Part shown: positions 1 to 8,652 of the stretch, in pieces
Position numbering within the stretch: position 1 is the first letter of the stretch
How the letters are laid out: each line of letters starts with the position of its first letter
Origin: Mycobacterium marinum
GTDB taxonomy: Bacteria > Actinomycetota > Actinomycetes > Mycobacteriales > Mycobacteriaceae
Length of the DNA stretch: 64,000 nt
Direction of reading: 5' to 3'
Assembly: GCF_003391395.1 (NCBI RefSeq)
Contig: NZ_CP024190.1
Coordinates: 4,030,001-4,094,000 of the forward strand
The notes under the pieces: generated by a model
Seen by the model: only the letters and a program-made list of their open reading frames with translations
Databases searched by the model: none
Told to the model about the DNA's origin: nothing
Made by a program: the position numbers and the translations under genes

Positions 1-411
1 GCCGGATTGTTGTTCTCCAGCGCCGGTGCCGGCGGGTTCGGCGGCACCGGCCGGGTTGACGGTGGGGCCGGTGGGGCGGGCGGTGCGGCCGGTGGGCTCG
101 GCTTCGGCGGGCCCGGCGGGGCCGGCGGTGCCGGCGGCCTCTTCAGTCCGGGCGCCGGAGACGCGGGAGACGGCGGTGCCGGCGGCACCGGCGGGCAACT
201 GTTGGGTACCGGCGGATCCGGTGGATCCGGTGGAGAGTCGTTGGCCAGCTCCGGTAGAGGTGGTGCCGGCGGCGTTGGTGGCAATGCGGTGCTGATCGGT
301 GTCGGCGGTAATGGCGCCAACGGCGGAATCGGCGACCCCAACGGCGATGGCGGCACCGGCGGGACCGGCGGAAGCCTTTTGGGCCAAAACGGGCTCAACG
401 GGTTGCCCTAG
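1..411 (+). CDS. PE_PGRS family protein, C-terminal part (5' end outside window)
   Basis: The reading frame is open from the first base and consists of Gly-Gly-X repeats (GGAGG, GGTGG, GGNG) typical of the PGRS domain of mycobacterial PE_PGRS cell-surface or secreted proteins. It ends with NGLNGLP and a TAG stop. The N-terminal PE domain lies upstream of the window, so any TTG or ATG inside is not the true start. The very high GC and repetitiveness are normal for the family. Function is not inferable from this segment. Confidence 0.9.
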   Translation, partial: AGLLFSSAGAGGFGGTGRVDGGAGGAGGAAGGLGFGGPGGAGGAGGLFSPGAGDAGDGGAGGTGGQLLGTGGSGGSGGESLASSGRGGAGGVGGNAVLIGVGGNGANGGIGDPNGDGGTGGTGGSLLGQNGLNGLP

Positions 412-578
412 CGGCACAACACTATTGGCGCGGTCGGCAGCCTTGCGGGTTCTCGGCACGGATGGTTGCCGTTGTGTTCCGCGGTGTGTTTAGCGCGATG
501 CCGGATGCTTCGTGGTCGGTCAAGTTATTCGGGCATTATCGCTACCGACCAGCTGCCGAGAAGTCGGCCGCGCGCCGG

Positions 579-1130
579 TTGACCGAGACGTTTTTGGCGG
601 AGACAGTGAATTCGTTGATCAAGGGCGGTCAAAGACGGGACCCCGATCGACGGGCCGATGGTTTGTTCAATGAGCTGGCCAAGGGTGTGTTGGAGCGGGC
701 GCTGAATTCGGAGCTGACCCATCACCTGGGCTATCAGGCAGGTGATCCCGCCGGGCGTGTCACGAGCAATTCCCGTAATGGCACCACGCCCAAGACGGTG
801 AGCACGATCAACGATCCTGTGCGCATCGATGCACCCCGTGACCGCAACAGCTCGTTCGAGCCGGCGACCGTACCGAAGAAGACCAACTGGCTCAAAAACA
901 TCAATTCCGTTGTGTTGTAACTCTATTCGCGCGGCATGACGACCCACGACATCGAGGCTCATCCAGCGGAGGTGTACGGGGCGTCGGCGTTTCGGGAGTT
1001 GATCTCCAACATCACCTAGGTCGTCGCAGAGGAGATCAAGGCCGGCAATCCTGCCGCTGAACGAAGTGTCTCCGATCCTCTATATCGACGGTCTGCGGCT
1101 GCGGATCAAGAAAAGCGGCGTCACAGCTAC
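579..1130 (+). pseudogene. IS256-family transposase, dead N-terminal remnant
   Basis: The translation resembles mycobacterial IS256-family (MULE-type DDE) transposases: TETFLAETVNSLIKGG, then NELAKGVLERALNSELTHHLGY, then the basic RDRNSSFEP region. The frame is broken by a TAA at 918-920 where homologues read through into LYSRGMTTHDIEAH, by a TAG near 1018, and by a frameshift near 1078 after which YIDGLRLRIKKSGV continues in another frame. Similarity stops at about 1130, exactly where the repeated 19-bp motif begins. The catalytic C-terminal half is missing, so the copy is inactive. Confidence 0.85.
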
Positions 1131-1149
1131 TAAGCCTCGATCCACCGAC
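1131..1149 (+). repeat. 19-bp repeat TAAGCCTCGATCCACCGAC, copy 1
   Basis: The sequence TAAGCCTCGATCCACCGAC starts exactly where similarity to the IS256 transposase is lost. An identical copy in inverse orientation lies at 16440-16458. The start also resembles the outer ends of the 120-bp inverted repeats near 62.0 and 63.9 kb. It may be the terminus of a mobile element (inference). Confidence 0.6.
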
Positions 1150-1343
1150 TGAATACCTGGGGTTCGCGTTTTGATATAAAACGAGATGCCCTTCGTGCTG
1201 ACCCCAATGTGATCTTGAAAAGATCCTATTCTCCCACCAATACAAGTCATTTCGCGTACCGAACCCACCCCCAGAACACACGGCGAATCGATGGATCGGG
1301 GCTAGAATCACGGAGTCCGGCGTCAACCAAGGAGGCATATCTG

Positions 1344-2678
1344 ATGGCATACGAGCAACCACGACGCCGGGCGCGCAGTCCGTTCTGGAAGTCGTTGGCT
1401 GTCTTCTGGTTAGCACTCTGCGTTGCCGCATGCTCATCGAGTACCACTGGTGCCGAAGGCGCTTCGACCAACGCCAACGGCACAAGCAACGCGCTCGAGG
1501 GAGTAACGGTTCCCGACGCGTTCACACCGTTGACCATCGCGCCAATCAGCCGGCCGACGTTTCCGTTCCCCGGCACCGACGGCAAGTACCACCTGGCGTA
1601 CGACGTGCAGATCACCAACGCGACCGGGGCTCCGGCGGCCCTCACCAGCGTCGATGTAGTCGACGCCCAGGACCCCAGCAAGGTGCTCGCCTCGTTCTCG
1701 GGTACCCAGTTGGTCGACCCCAAGTGCAGCTATGGAAACTGCAACCGGCTGCGACAGCTGACCGGAAGACCGTCAACCGATTTCACCATCCCACCACAAG
1801 GATCACGTGCGCTGCTGCTTGACTTCACGTTCGACAAGTTGGCGCAGTTCCCCAAGGCGGTGATGCTGCGGCTGCATGGCACCGGGGTGACTGCCCCTGG
1901 CTCAAGCGCCGAATCCGGCCCCTTGGACACCCTGGGTGCGCCGTTCGACATCTCGGCCGGCACGCCGCGGGTGATCAGTCCGCCGCTGCGCGGCAACAAC
2001 TGGGTGGCGTTCAACGGCTGCTGTGAACCGGGTTGGGCCCATCGCGACTCCATCCTCCCGCTGAACATGAAGCTGAACAACAGCCAGCGCTTCGCCATCG
2101 ACTGGATGAGAACGAACGACCAGGGCAACTTTTTCGCCGGCGACAAGACCAACAACGACAGCTATGTCTCCTACGGCAGCAGCGTGTATGCGGTGGCCGA
2201 CGGCACCGTGACCTCGACGCTCGATGACATGGAAGCCAACGTGCCGGGCATCCTGCCGGCATCGGATCCGGCATTGGCGGCGAAGATAACGGTGGACAAC
2301 GTCGATGGCAACCACATTGTCCTCGACATCGGCGGTGGCGCGTATGCGATGTATGCCCACCTCATCAAAGGCTCGCTGCTGGTCAAACCGGGCGACAAGG
2401 TGAAAAAGGGCCAGGAGATCGCGAAGCTGGGCAATACCGGCAATTCGAACGCCCCACATCTGCACTTCCAGCTGATGGACGGCCCTTCGCTGCTGGAAGC
2501 CGATGCACTGCCCTACGTGCTGGACACCTTCAGCTACCAGGGACAGGTCAGCCCGGCGACCATCTGGGATGCCGACAACTACCTCAGCGGCTCCTTCTTC
2601 GGACCTGACCGGCTCGCGGCCCCGGAGCCTCGCACCAAGCAGCTTCCGGTCTTGCTGGCAATCGTGAACTTCGGGTAA
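1344..2678 (+). CDS. M23 (LytM)-type peptidase-like lipoprotein
   Basis: The 444-aa product starts at ATG 1344 behind AAGGAGG (1329-1335). A basic N-terminus, hydrophobic stretch and lipobox LCVAAC (Cys30) predict export and lipidation. The C-terminal half carries an M23 fold with the HLHF motif (HxH zinc ligand) and the segment GDKVKKGQEIAKLGNTGNS. The position where active M23 enzymes have the first zinc-binding His reads QRFAIDW, so a Gln replaces it. The protein may still bind or remodel cell-wall peptide, but hydrolysis is doubtful unless this subfamily uses a variant site. The preceding domain of about 200 residues is Ig-like or unknown. Confidence 0.85.
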   Translation: MAYEQPRRRARSPFWKSLAVFWLALCVAACSSSTTGAEGASTNANGTSNALEGVTVPDAFTPLTIAPISRPTFPFPGTDGKYHLAYDVQITNATGAPAALTSVDVVDAQDPSKVLASFSGTQLVDPKCSYGNCNRLRQLTGRPSTDFTIPPQGSRALLLDFTFDKLAQFPKAVMLRLHGTGVTAPGSSAESGPLDTLGAPFDISAGTPRVISPPLRGNNWVAFNGCCEPGWAHRDSILPLNMKLNNSQRFAIDWMRTNDQGNFFAGDKTNNDSYVSYGSSVYAVADGTVTSTLDDMEANVPGILPASDPALAAKITVDNVDGNHIVLDIGGGAYAMYAHLIKGSLLVKPGDKVKKGQEIAKLGNTGNSNAPHLHFQLMDGPSLLEADALPYVLDTFSYQGQVSPATIWDADNYLSGSFFGPDRLAAPEPRTKQLPVLLAIVNFG

Positions 2679-2724
2679 GCCGCCGCCGGGCACACCCGCG
2701 GTGGTTGGAATAGTGCACAGGAGA

Positions 2725-3726
2725 ATGGTCTTGGACATCTTCGCCGAATGGCAAAGCGGTGCTTCGACATTACGCTGGCGTTCAACCACTGCCGCCAATG
2801 CCGATGCCGAGGTCACGGTGTTCACCCGCCGTTGTGGCACACCCGACGCGCCAGCCCTGGTCCTGGTTCACGGCTTCCCAACCTCCAGCATCGACTACTT
2901 CGCATTGGCGCGCGAACTAGGCTCGGAGTTCGACATCTATGTGCTGGACTTCCCCGGCTACGGGCTGTCCGACAAGCCGCGGCAACCTTACGTCTACTCG
3001 TTGTATGACGATGCCCGTCTGCTCGTTCACGCGATCAGACGGGTCTGGAAGCTCACCGAGTTCCGGATGCTCACCCACGACCGCGGCAGCAGCGTCGGCA
3101 TGATCGCACTGGGAATGCTGGCCGCCGAGGATCCACCGGCGCTGCCCATCGACCTCATCATCACCAACGCCAACATCTACCTTCCGCTGTCGAACCTCAC
3201 CGCATTCCAAACCGCGCTGCTCGACCCCGCGACGGCACGAGCCACCGCAGCCGCGACGACGCCCGAGCTACTGGCGGCCGGACTCGGTGCGAGTACCTTC
3301 ATGCCACGCAGGGCACTGGAAGATCCCGAGATCACCGCTTTGGCAAGGTGTTTTGCGCATAACGATGGAATCCAGGCACTACCAGACACAATTCAGTATC
3401 TGCATGAACGTGCTGCAGGTGAAACCCATTGGCTTGAATCACTTTCCACGATAACCGTCAACACCACGTTGGTGTGGGGACTGCACGACACCGTCGCGCC
3501 GCTGCGTGTCCCCAACCATGTATGGCAGGCGTATCTGAAGAACCAACCCGGCCGAAGCCGCTACTGGGTGGTTCCCACCGCCGACCATTACCTGCAATGC
3601 GACGCCCCGGCGGAGCTAGCCGAGATCGTGCGTGTCACCGCCGCGGGCGGGGACGTTGCCCTGCAGACGCTCGGAGACCGGGCCGATGGCGCGGTTCTGG
3701 TCGATCAATGCGATGGTCCCGCTTAG
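2725..3726 (+). CDS. Alpha/beta hydrolase (epoxide hydrolase/dehalogenase-like)
   Basis: Start chosen at ATG 2725, with AGGAGA just upstream. A GTG at 2701 is possible but has no comparable ribosome site. The HGFP oxyanion motif is followed by DFPGYGLSDKP and a nucleophile elbow HDRGSS, where Asp is in the nucleophile place as in epoxide hydrolases and haloalkane dehalogenases rather than Ser. A late acid (LHDTVAP) and a His (ADHYL) complete a plausible Asp-Asp-His triad. Substrate unknown. It follows the lipoprotein gene by 46 bp on the same strand. Confidence 0.8.
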   Translation: MVLDIFAEWQSGASTLRWRSTTAANADAEVTVFTRRCGTPDAPALVLVHGFPTSSIDYFALARELGSEFDIYVLDFPGYGLSDKPRQPYVYSLYDDARLLVHAIRRVWKLTEFRMLTHDRGSSVGMIALGMLAAEDPPALPIDLIITNANIYLPLSNLTAFQTALLDPATARATAAATTPELLAAGLGASTFMPRRALEDPEITALARCFAHNDGIQALPDTIQYLHERAAGETHWLESLSTITVNTTLVWGLHDTVAPLRVPNHVWQAYLKNQPGRSRYWVVPTADHYLQCDAPAELAEIVRVTAAGGDVALQTLGDRADGAVLVDQCDGPA

Positions 3727-3797
3727 CCGAAAGTGGGCCACAGGGCGATGTTTCGGTGCCGCCCGCGCCGCTGCGCTACTACCACCCTTGGGCCACG

Positions 3798-4118
3798 TCA
3801 GGTCACGGCGAGGTGATGCGGGCAATAGTAGGTCGCCGAGATGACCGCGAAGTGCGCGGCAGCGTCCATGTCGAAGCCGGGGTTGCGCGCCGTCACTTCC
3901 TGAACCACGGCCAGACCGGATTCACCACGATCCAGGCACACGCACACCGCTCGGGCGGCATCGATCGCTTGGGCTGGGCTGGGATAGGTGATACCGATCC
4001 GCTGCAAAGCGACCAGAAATCCGACATCATCGCCGGCGCGGGCAACACCGGCAACCCACACCGGCGCACCGAATACGACCGCGGCGCACACGCCTACTAC
4101 CGCGATTAGCAATTTCAT
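3798..4118 (-). CDS. Small secreted DUF732-family protein
   Basis: The 106-aa product begins MKLLIAVVGVCAAVVFGAP, a clear Sec signal peptide, followed by a DUF732-type domain (DDVGFLVALQRIGITYPSP, AIDAARAVC, then AVISATYYCPHHL). DUF732 proteins are short mycobacterial exported proteins of unknown role, usually with two conserved cysteines; cysteines are present at both ends of the domain here. An in-frame extension upstream is less likely because it would bury the signal peptide. It is convergent with the hydrolase gene at 2725. Confidence 0.75.
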   Translation of the reverse strand: MKLLIAVVGVCAAVVFGAPVWVAGVARAGDDVGFLVALQRIGITYPSPAQAIDAARAVCVCLDRGESGLAVVQEVTARNPGFDMDAAAHFAVISATYYCPHHLAVT

Positions 4119-4519
4119 TGGCTCACACCGCCTTTGATCGGGGCTGGCCGACCTGAATCCCGCTGCACGATGCCTTGCCGGGCATTGGCGCATCGCAACG
4201 GACCGGCCAAGTCCGGCACCTGCAGCGAGATTGCAGCGAACTTCACTGCGATACCACCAAGGTTACCGATGCTCGACGCGGCCCGCAAAGATGCCGACCC
4301 GCCACTTGCGAGCGCTGGGAATAGATTCGGCAGACCGGCAGCCACCGAGACCGGGTGGGGGCTAATGCCGCACGGTTGACCCGTCCAGATTTTGCCGCGT
4401 ACCCTCGAAAGCAAAATCGGCGGTGGCCTCGTCCATACCCGGCGACTAGATGCCAACGAGTCTTTGGGACTCGATGACTGCCGTTGGGCGGCTCGATCGC
4501 AGAGCTAGGAGGGCGGTCC
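4119..4519. other. Intergenic region, no supported gene
   Basis: These 400 bases lie between the divergent DUF732 gene and the phosphoesterase gene. An open frame exists on the minus strand but it has no family resemblance and no convincing ribosome site. The region probably holds the two divergent promoters; I see no recognisable motif. Confidence 0.4.
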
Positions 4520-5386
4520 ATGAACGGCTCACCGGATTCTCAGATGCTGCGACAGCCGACTACGCGGTCCTTTCTAGCCCAACCGTTGCGAGTCGCGATC
4601 GCCGGCGATTGGCATTCCGACGCCAAGTACGCCGTCGGCGCGATCGAGCACGCCGCCAAACGCGAAGCGACAGTGCTGATTCAGCTCGGCGATTTCGGCT
4701 ATAACTTCACCGACGAGTATCTGGATTCGCTCGAAGAAGCTTTGGACCGGTGCGGGATGGTCTTGGGGTTCGTCGACGGCAACCACGAGAACTTCGAAAG
4801 ATTGCTTGGTTGGCCCATCGACCCGGACGGTCTGCGATACCTGCGTGCCCACCTCGTGCACCTGCCGCGGGGTTTTCGTTGGCTATGGGGCCAGACCCGG
4901 TGTCTGGCCCTCGGTGGCGCCTATTCGATCGACCGTTTCCTACGCAAGCGGGGCCGCTCCTGGTGGGAGCAGGAGCTACTGACCATGCGCCAGGCGAATG
5001 CGGCCGCGGCCGCCGGAGAAGCCGATGCCATGTTTTGTCACGACTGCCCGGCCGGAATCACCGTTCCCAGCGCGGCGCGCGACCGGCGCGGGTTCCCGGA
5101 ACTCGAGCTGCGTCGGTCCGAGCTGCATCGCGAGCGGCTGCGCTGCGTTGTCGACGCCGTCCGCCCGGGTCGGCTTTGGCACGGACACTTTCACCACCGT
5201 TATCAGGCGGTACTGCACGGGAAGGGTTATCGCACCGTGGTGGACGGTCTGAGCAAAAACGGGCATCCCATCGACAACAACATGGTGGTAGTCAACCTCG
5301 CCGCTCTGGGATCGCACCGGCTGAGTAGTCGCGGGACCGACGGGCCATCGGATTCGGACTTGACCCACCGAGAGGCCGTCGGTTAA
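4520..5386 (+). CDS. Calcineurin-like metallophosphoesterase
   Basis: Start at ATG 4520 behind TAGGAGG (4506-4512). Metallophosphoesterase metal motifs appear in order: GDWHSD (about residue 29), GDFGY, GNHE, a CHD block and GHFHH near the C-terminus, giving the dinuclear metal site D-x-H / GD / GNH(E/D) / H / GHxH. Size (288 aa) is normal. The substrate (cyclic nucleotide, phosphodiester or protein) cannot be told. No signal peptide is seen, so a cytoplasmic enzyme is likely. It seems monocistronic. Confidence 0.85.
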   Translation: MNGSPDSQMLRQPTTRSFLAQPLRVAIAGDWHSDAKYAVGAIEHAAKREATVLIQLGDFGYNFTDEYLDSLEEALDRCGMVLGFVDGNHENFERLLGWPIDPDGLRYLRAHLVHLPRGFRWLWGQTRCLALGGAYSIDRFLRKRGRSWWEQELLTMRQANAAAAAGEADAMFCHDCPAGITVPSAARDRRGFPELELRRSELHRERLRCVVDAVRPGRLWHGHFHHRYQAVLHGKGYRTVVDGLSKNGHPIDNNMVVVNLAALGSHRLSSRGTDGPSDSDLTHREAVG

Positions 5387-5648
5387 CTAGCAGCGGCGAT
5401 GGGGCTCGCCAGGAAGCTCGACTTCTGAACCGCCAGCCGGCTGATGGCACCTGCGAACAAAGGAGTCCCAGGTGGCATATCCAAACTCCCGCGCTCGTCC
5501 CGCGCCGCGCGTGGCCCGAATCGAGCTGCGCCGCAACGGTGGTCATCCCATAGGCACACACCGACCCGATGCCCACGAGGCGAACATCGGTTGCAGCGGC
5601 GGCGCTGCGGCATGAAAACTCCTAGGCAGCACGGCTTCAGGGGCCGGC

Positions 5649-6728
5649 ATGGATGACGATTGCCTCAAGGTGAGCGCCTACTTGGGTGAGCGGCGCCGAA
5701 CCGACGACGGCTTCCTGGCCGATGTGCTGCTCAGCCTCTACCAAGAACACAACATCGCGTCCAGCGTCGTGCTGCGCGGAGCCGGTGGATTCGGGACGGG
5801 GCGCCACCTGCGGACCGACCAGTCGCTGACCCTCTCCGAGGATCCGCCCGTGGTGATCATCGGTACCGACCGTAGGCCCAAAATCGAGGCATTACTCGAC
5901 CCGGTGCTTGCCATCAAGCAACGAGGGCTGCTCACTCTCGAGCGCGCCCGCATGGTGCGCGGGGACCTGCCACCACTGGAATTGTCAGAGCAACTTCACG
6001 AAGCCGCCAAGTTGACCGTCTACGTTGGCCGCAAAGAACGCGCCTACGGTATGCCCGCCTATCTGGCCATCTGCGATCTGATGTACCGACGCCAACTGGC
6101 TGGTGCCTCGGTTTTCCTGGGTGTTGACGGCACCGCGCACGGGCGGCGGCAACGCGCCATGTTCTTCGGCCGTAACGCCGACGTCCCGATGATGATCATT
6201 GCCGTTGGCTCGGGCGATCGCATCCGTCGGGTACTGCCGGAGCTCGGTGGGCTATTGCGCCGTCCACTGATCACGCTCGAACGAGTTCGGGTTTGCAAGC
6301 GTGACGGTGAACTGCTGGGCCGTCCCCATGCCCTGCCCGCAGCCGACGAACACGGTCTGCCGCTGTGGCAGAAGCTGATGATCTACACCTCCGAATCGGC
6401 CCGGCACGACGGGGTTCCCATTCACCGGGCCATCGTGCGACGCCTATACCGGCGCCGGAGGCCCGACGGGGCTACCGTGCTGCGCGGCATCTGGGGCTTC
6501 AACGGCGAACATCAGCCCCACGGCGACAAGCTGTTCGCACTGGGCCGCCAAGTGCCGGTCGTCACCATCGTGATCGATACCCCGACCAACATCGCCGAAT
6601 CATTCGAAGTGGTTGACGAATTGACCCGCGAACATGGATTGGTCACCAGTGAAATGGTGCCCGCCTTGGTATCTGACGACGGCGATGGCGGTCGGGGCGG
6701 ACCGGTCATCGCCCGCTACGACTACTAG
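5649..6728 (+). CDS. Triple DUF190-domain protein (PII-like fold, three tandem copies)
   Basis: The 359 residues contain three consecutive copies of a domain of about 100 aa matching DUF190: copy 1 near residues 5-105 (KVSAYLGE ... SVVLRGAGGFGTG), copy 2 near 118-220 (KLTVYVGRKER ... GASVFLGVDGTAHG), copy 3 near 240-340 (KLMIYTSESAR ... GATVLRGIWGFNGEH). Each copy repeats the strand-helix order and the G-A/S-x-V-L-x-G core. DUF190 proteins are usually single-domain and are grouped with PII-like (GlnB-fold) signalling proteins. Ligand unknown. No close partner gene is visible. Confidence 0.8.
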   Translation: MDDDCLKVSAYLGERRRTDDGFLADVLLSLYQEHNIASSVVLRGAGGFGTGRHLRTDQSLTLSEDPPVVIIGTDRRPKIEALLDPVLAIKQRGLLTLERARMVRGDLPPLELSEQLHEAAKLTVYVGRKERAYGMPAYLAICDLMYRRQLAGASVFLGVDGTAHGRRQRAMFFGRNADVPMMIIAVGSGDRIRRVLPELGGLLRRPLITLERVRVCKRDGELLGRPHALPAADEHGLPLWQKLMIYTSESARHDGVPIHRAIVRRLYRRRRPDGATVLRGIWGFNGEHQPHGDKLFALGRQVPVVTIVIDTPTNIAESFEVVDELTREHGLVTSEMVPALVSDDGDGGRGGPVIARYDY

Positions 6729-6795
6729 CCAGGTGGCACCGCCCAAGCCACGTCCGGTGCGGTCGGTACCGCACAGCCCGCTAACGTAATCGCCC

Positions 6796-7995
6796 ATGAA
6801 CCCCAACCCGCTCGAGCAACTGACACTCGAGCAACTACGCACCCGGACAAGCATGAAGTGGCGTGCGCACCCGGCCGATGTCTTGCCCTTATGGGTGGCG
6901 GAGATGGACGTGAACCTGGCACCCACGGTGGCCGCCGCGCTTCATCGAGCGGTCGACAACGGCGATACCGGATACCCCTACGGCACCGCATATGCCGAAG
7001 CCCTTGCCGAATTCGCCGCGCTGCGTTGGCAATGGCACGACCTGGAGGTCGGCCGGACGGCGATCGTCCCGGACGTGATGATGGGCATCGTTGAGATGCT
7101 GCGTCTGGTCACCGATCGCGGTGACACCGTGATCGTCAATTCACCGGTGTACGCCCCGTTCTACGCATTCGTGTCACACGACGGCCGAAGGGTGGTCGAA
7201 GCGCCGCTGGGCACTGATGGCCGGATCGACCCGGACGCGCTGGAAGAGGCCTTCGCTCACGCGCGCCGCGCAGGTGGCAACGTGGCTTACCTGTTGTGCA
7301 ATCCCCACAATCCGACCGGTGCCGTGCACAGCTGCGACGAACTGCGCGGCGTCGCCGAACGCGCCCGTCGATATGACGTGCGGGTGGTGTCGGACGAGAT
7401 TCATGCTCCCCTGGTCTTTTCCGGAGCACGTTTCACCCCGTACCTGACGGTGCCCGGCTCCGAGAATGCGCTGTCGCTGACATCGGCCACCAAGGCGTGG
7501 AATCTGGGTGGCGTCAAGGCGGCGTTGGCTGTTGCCGGTCCGGAGGCCGCCGCCGATCTACGCCGGATGCCGGAAGAGGTCAGCCACGGGCCGAGTCACC
7601 TGGGCATCATTGCGCACACCGAAGCGTTCCGAACCGGCGGCGACTGGCTTGACGCGCTGCTGGCCGGACTGGACGCAAACCGCACGTTGTTGAGCGATCT
7701 GGTGGACGCGCAGCTTCCCGGGGTGCGGCTGCGATGGCCGCAGGGCACCTACCTGGCCTGGCTGGACTGTCGAGACCTCGGAATTTCCGAGCAGGATGCG
7801 TCCGGTCTTGCGGTGGTGTCAGATCTATCCGGGCCGGCCAGCTGGTTCCTCGATCACGCCCGAGTGGCGTTGAGTTCGGGCCACGTGTTCGGAACCGGCG
7901 GAGACGGGCACGTGCGCATGAATTTCGCTACGTCCCAGGCCATTCTGACTGAGGCAGTGACGCGGATGGGCAAGGCGCTCGACGAGCTGCGGTAG
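6796..7995 (+). CDS. MalY/PatB-type PLP aminotransferase / cystathionine beta-lyase (Rv2294-like)
   Basis: The product is a 399-aa fold-type I PLP enzyme. PLP Lys is in SATKAWNLGG (Lys233), the Asp that pairs with the pyridine nitrogen is in VVSDEIHAP (Asp200), and the Asn-Pro motif is CNPHNPTG. The N-terminal MKWRAHPADVLPLWVAEMD block is typical of MalY/PatB C-S lyases, which cleave cystathionine or cysteine conjugates. It ends 3 bp before the convergent padR-like gene. It resembles Rv2294 as I remember it. Confidence 0.85.
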   Translation: MNPNPLEQLTLEQLRTRTSMKWRAHPADVLPLWVAEMDVNLAPTVAAALHRAVDNGDTGYPYGTAYAEALAEFAALRWQWHDLEVGRTAIVPDVMMGIVEMLRLVTDRGDTVIVNSPVYAPFYAFVSHDGRRVVEAPLGTDGRIDPDALEEAFAHARRAGGNVAYLLCNPHNPTGAVHSCDELRGVAERARRYDVRVVSDEIHAPLVFSGARFTPYLTVPGSENALSLTSATKAWNLGGVKAALAVAGPEAAADLRRMPEEVSHGPSHLGIIAHTEAFRTGGDWLDALLAGLDANRTLLSDLVDAQLPGVRLRWPQGTYLAWLDCRDLGISEQDASGLAVVSDLSGPASWFLDHARVALSSGHVFGTGGDGHVRMNFATSQAILTEAVTRMGKALDELR

Positions 7996-7998
7996 CCG

Positions 7999-8544
7999 TC
8001 AGCCTTGCCCCGCCGGCGCGACGCCGCTGCGCTGGTCCAACCCGGCAATGACCCACTTGGCCCATTCGATTTCCTGTTGGGCCCACCGCAACCCTTGCTC
8101 CAGCGCGGCCCGGGCAAAGAAGGAGTCGTCATCCTCAGCCCAGTCGTAGGCGTCGCGGATCCGTTCGTAGTGCGTCTTTTCCTGCTCGGACAAAGACAAC
8201 AACGATTCCAGGTAGCTACGGGCTTGACTGGGATCTAGCTGGCCGAGCAGGAAGACCCGCAGCAGCGCGGCATTGCGGACCGGTGGGTCCTGCTGCGGCG
8301 AAGTCATCCATCGGTAGAGTTCGGCGCGTCCCGCGTCAGTGATCGCGTACTCCTTGCGCCCCCGTGGCCCCAGGTCCGAGGACTTGATTAGTCCGGCAGC
8401 AGCCAGCTTGTTAAGCTCACTGTAGAGCTGACTCTGCGTTGCTGGCCAGACGTTGTTCATCGACAGCTGAAACCGCTTTAGCAGGTCATATCCACTTCCC
8501 GGCTCCTGGGAGAGCAGCCCCAACGCCGCATGTCGCAGGCTCAC
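7999..8544 (-). CDS. PadR-family transcriptional repressor
   Basis: The 181-aa protein has an N-terminal winged helix (LGLLSQEPGSGYDLLKRF ... SQLYSELNKLAAAGLI ... GPRGRKEYAITDAGRAEL) and a C-terminal helical dimerisation domain, as in PadR/Vir_act_alpha regulators. Start is GTG 8544. The gene is divergent from the membrane-protein gene at 8653, and the 108-bp gap contains a perfect 17-bp inverted repeat and a related half-size palindrome. Autorepression and control of the membrane protein are therefore likely. Confidence 0.9.
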   Translation of the reverse strand: MSLRHAALGLLSQEPGSGYDLLKRFQLSMNNVWPATQSQLYSELNKLAAAGLIKSSDLGPRGRKEYAITDAGRAELYRWMTSPQQDPPVRNAALLRVFLLGQLDPSQARSYLESLLSLSEQEKTHYERIRDAYDWAEDDDSFFARAALEQGLRWAQQEIEWAKWVIAGLDQRSGVAPAGQG

Positions 8545-8568
8545 CCAACCATACTAACCCTCCATTTT

Positions 8569-8627
8569 TGACATGTCACCAATGCCATGCCAATATCGAC
8601 ATGTCACTTTTGACATGTCGATATTGG
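8569..8627. promoter_or_regulatory. PadR operator region with perfect 17-bp inverted repeat
   Basis: CCAATATCGACATGTCA (8590-8606) and its exact reverse complement TGACATGTCGATATTGG (8611-8627) are separated by CTTT. The core TGACATGTCA occurs again alone at 8569-8578, nearer the padR-like start. Perfect symmetry, the shared core and the position between the divergent genes make this the likely operator of the PadR protein (inference from family behaviour). Confidence 0.85.
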
Positions 8628-8652
8628 AACGTCGGAAACGTAAGGAGTACAG

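Noticed and set aside
26..493. Two extra plus-strand ORFs overlapping the PE_PGRS tail
   Set aside because: They are GC-rich shadow frames of the Gly repeat region, without a ribosome site or family resemblance.
4115..4456. Minus-strand ORF of 113 codons upstream of the DUF732 gene
   Set aside because: It overlaps the DUF732 start region and has no family resemblance, no signal peptide and no clear ribosome site.
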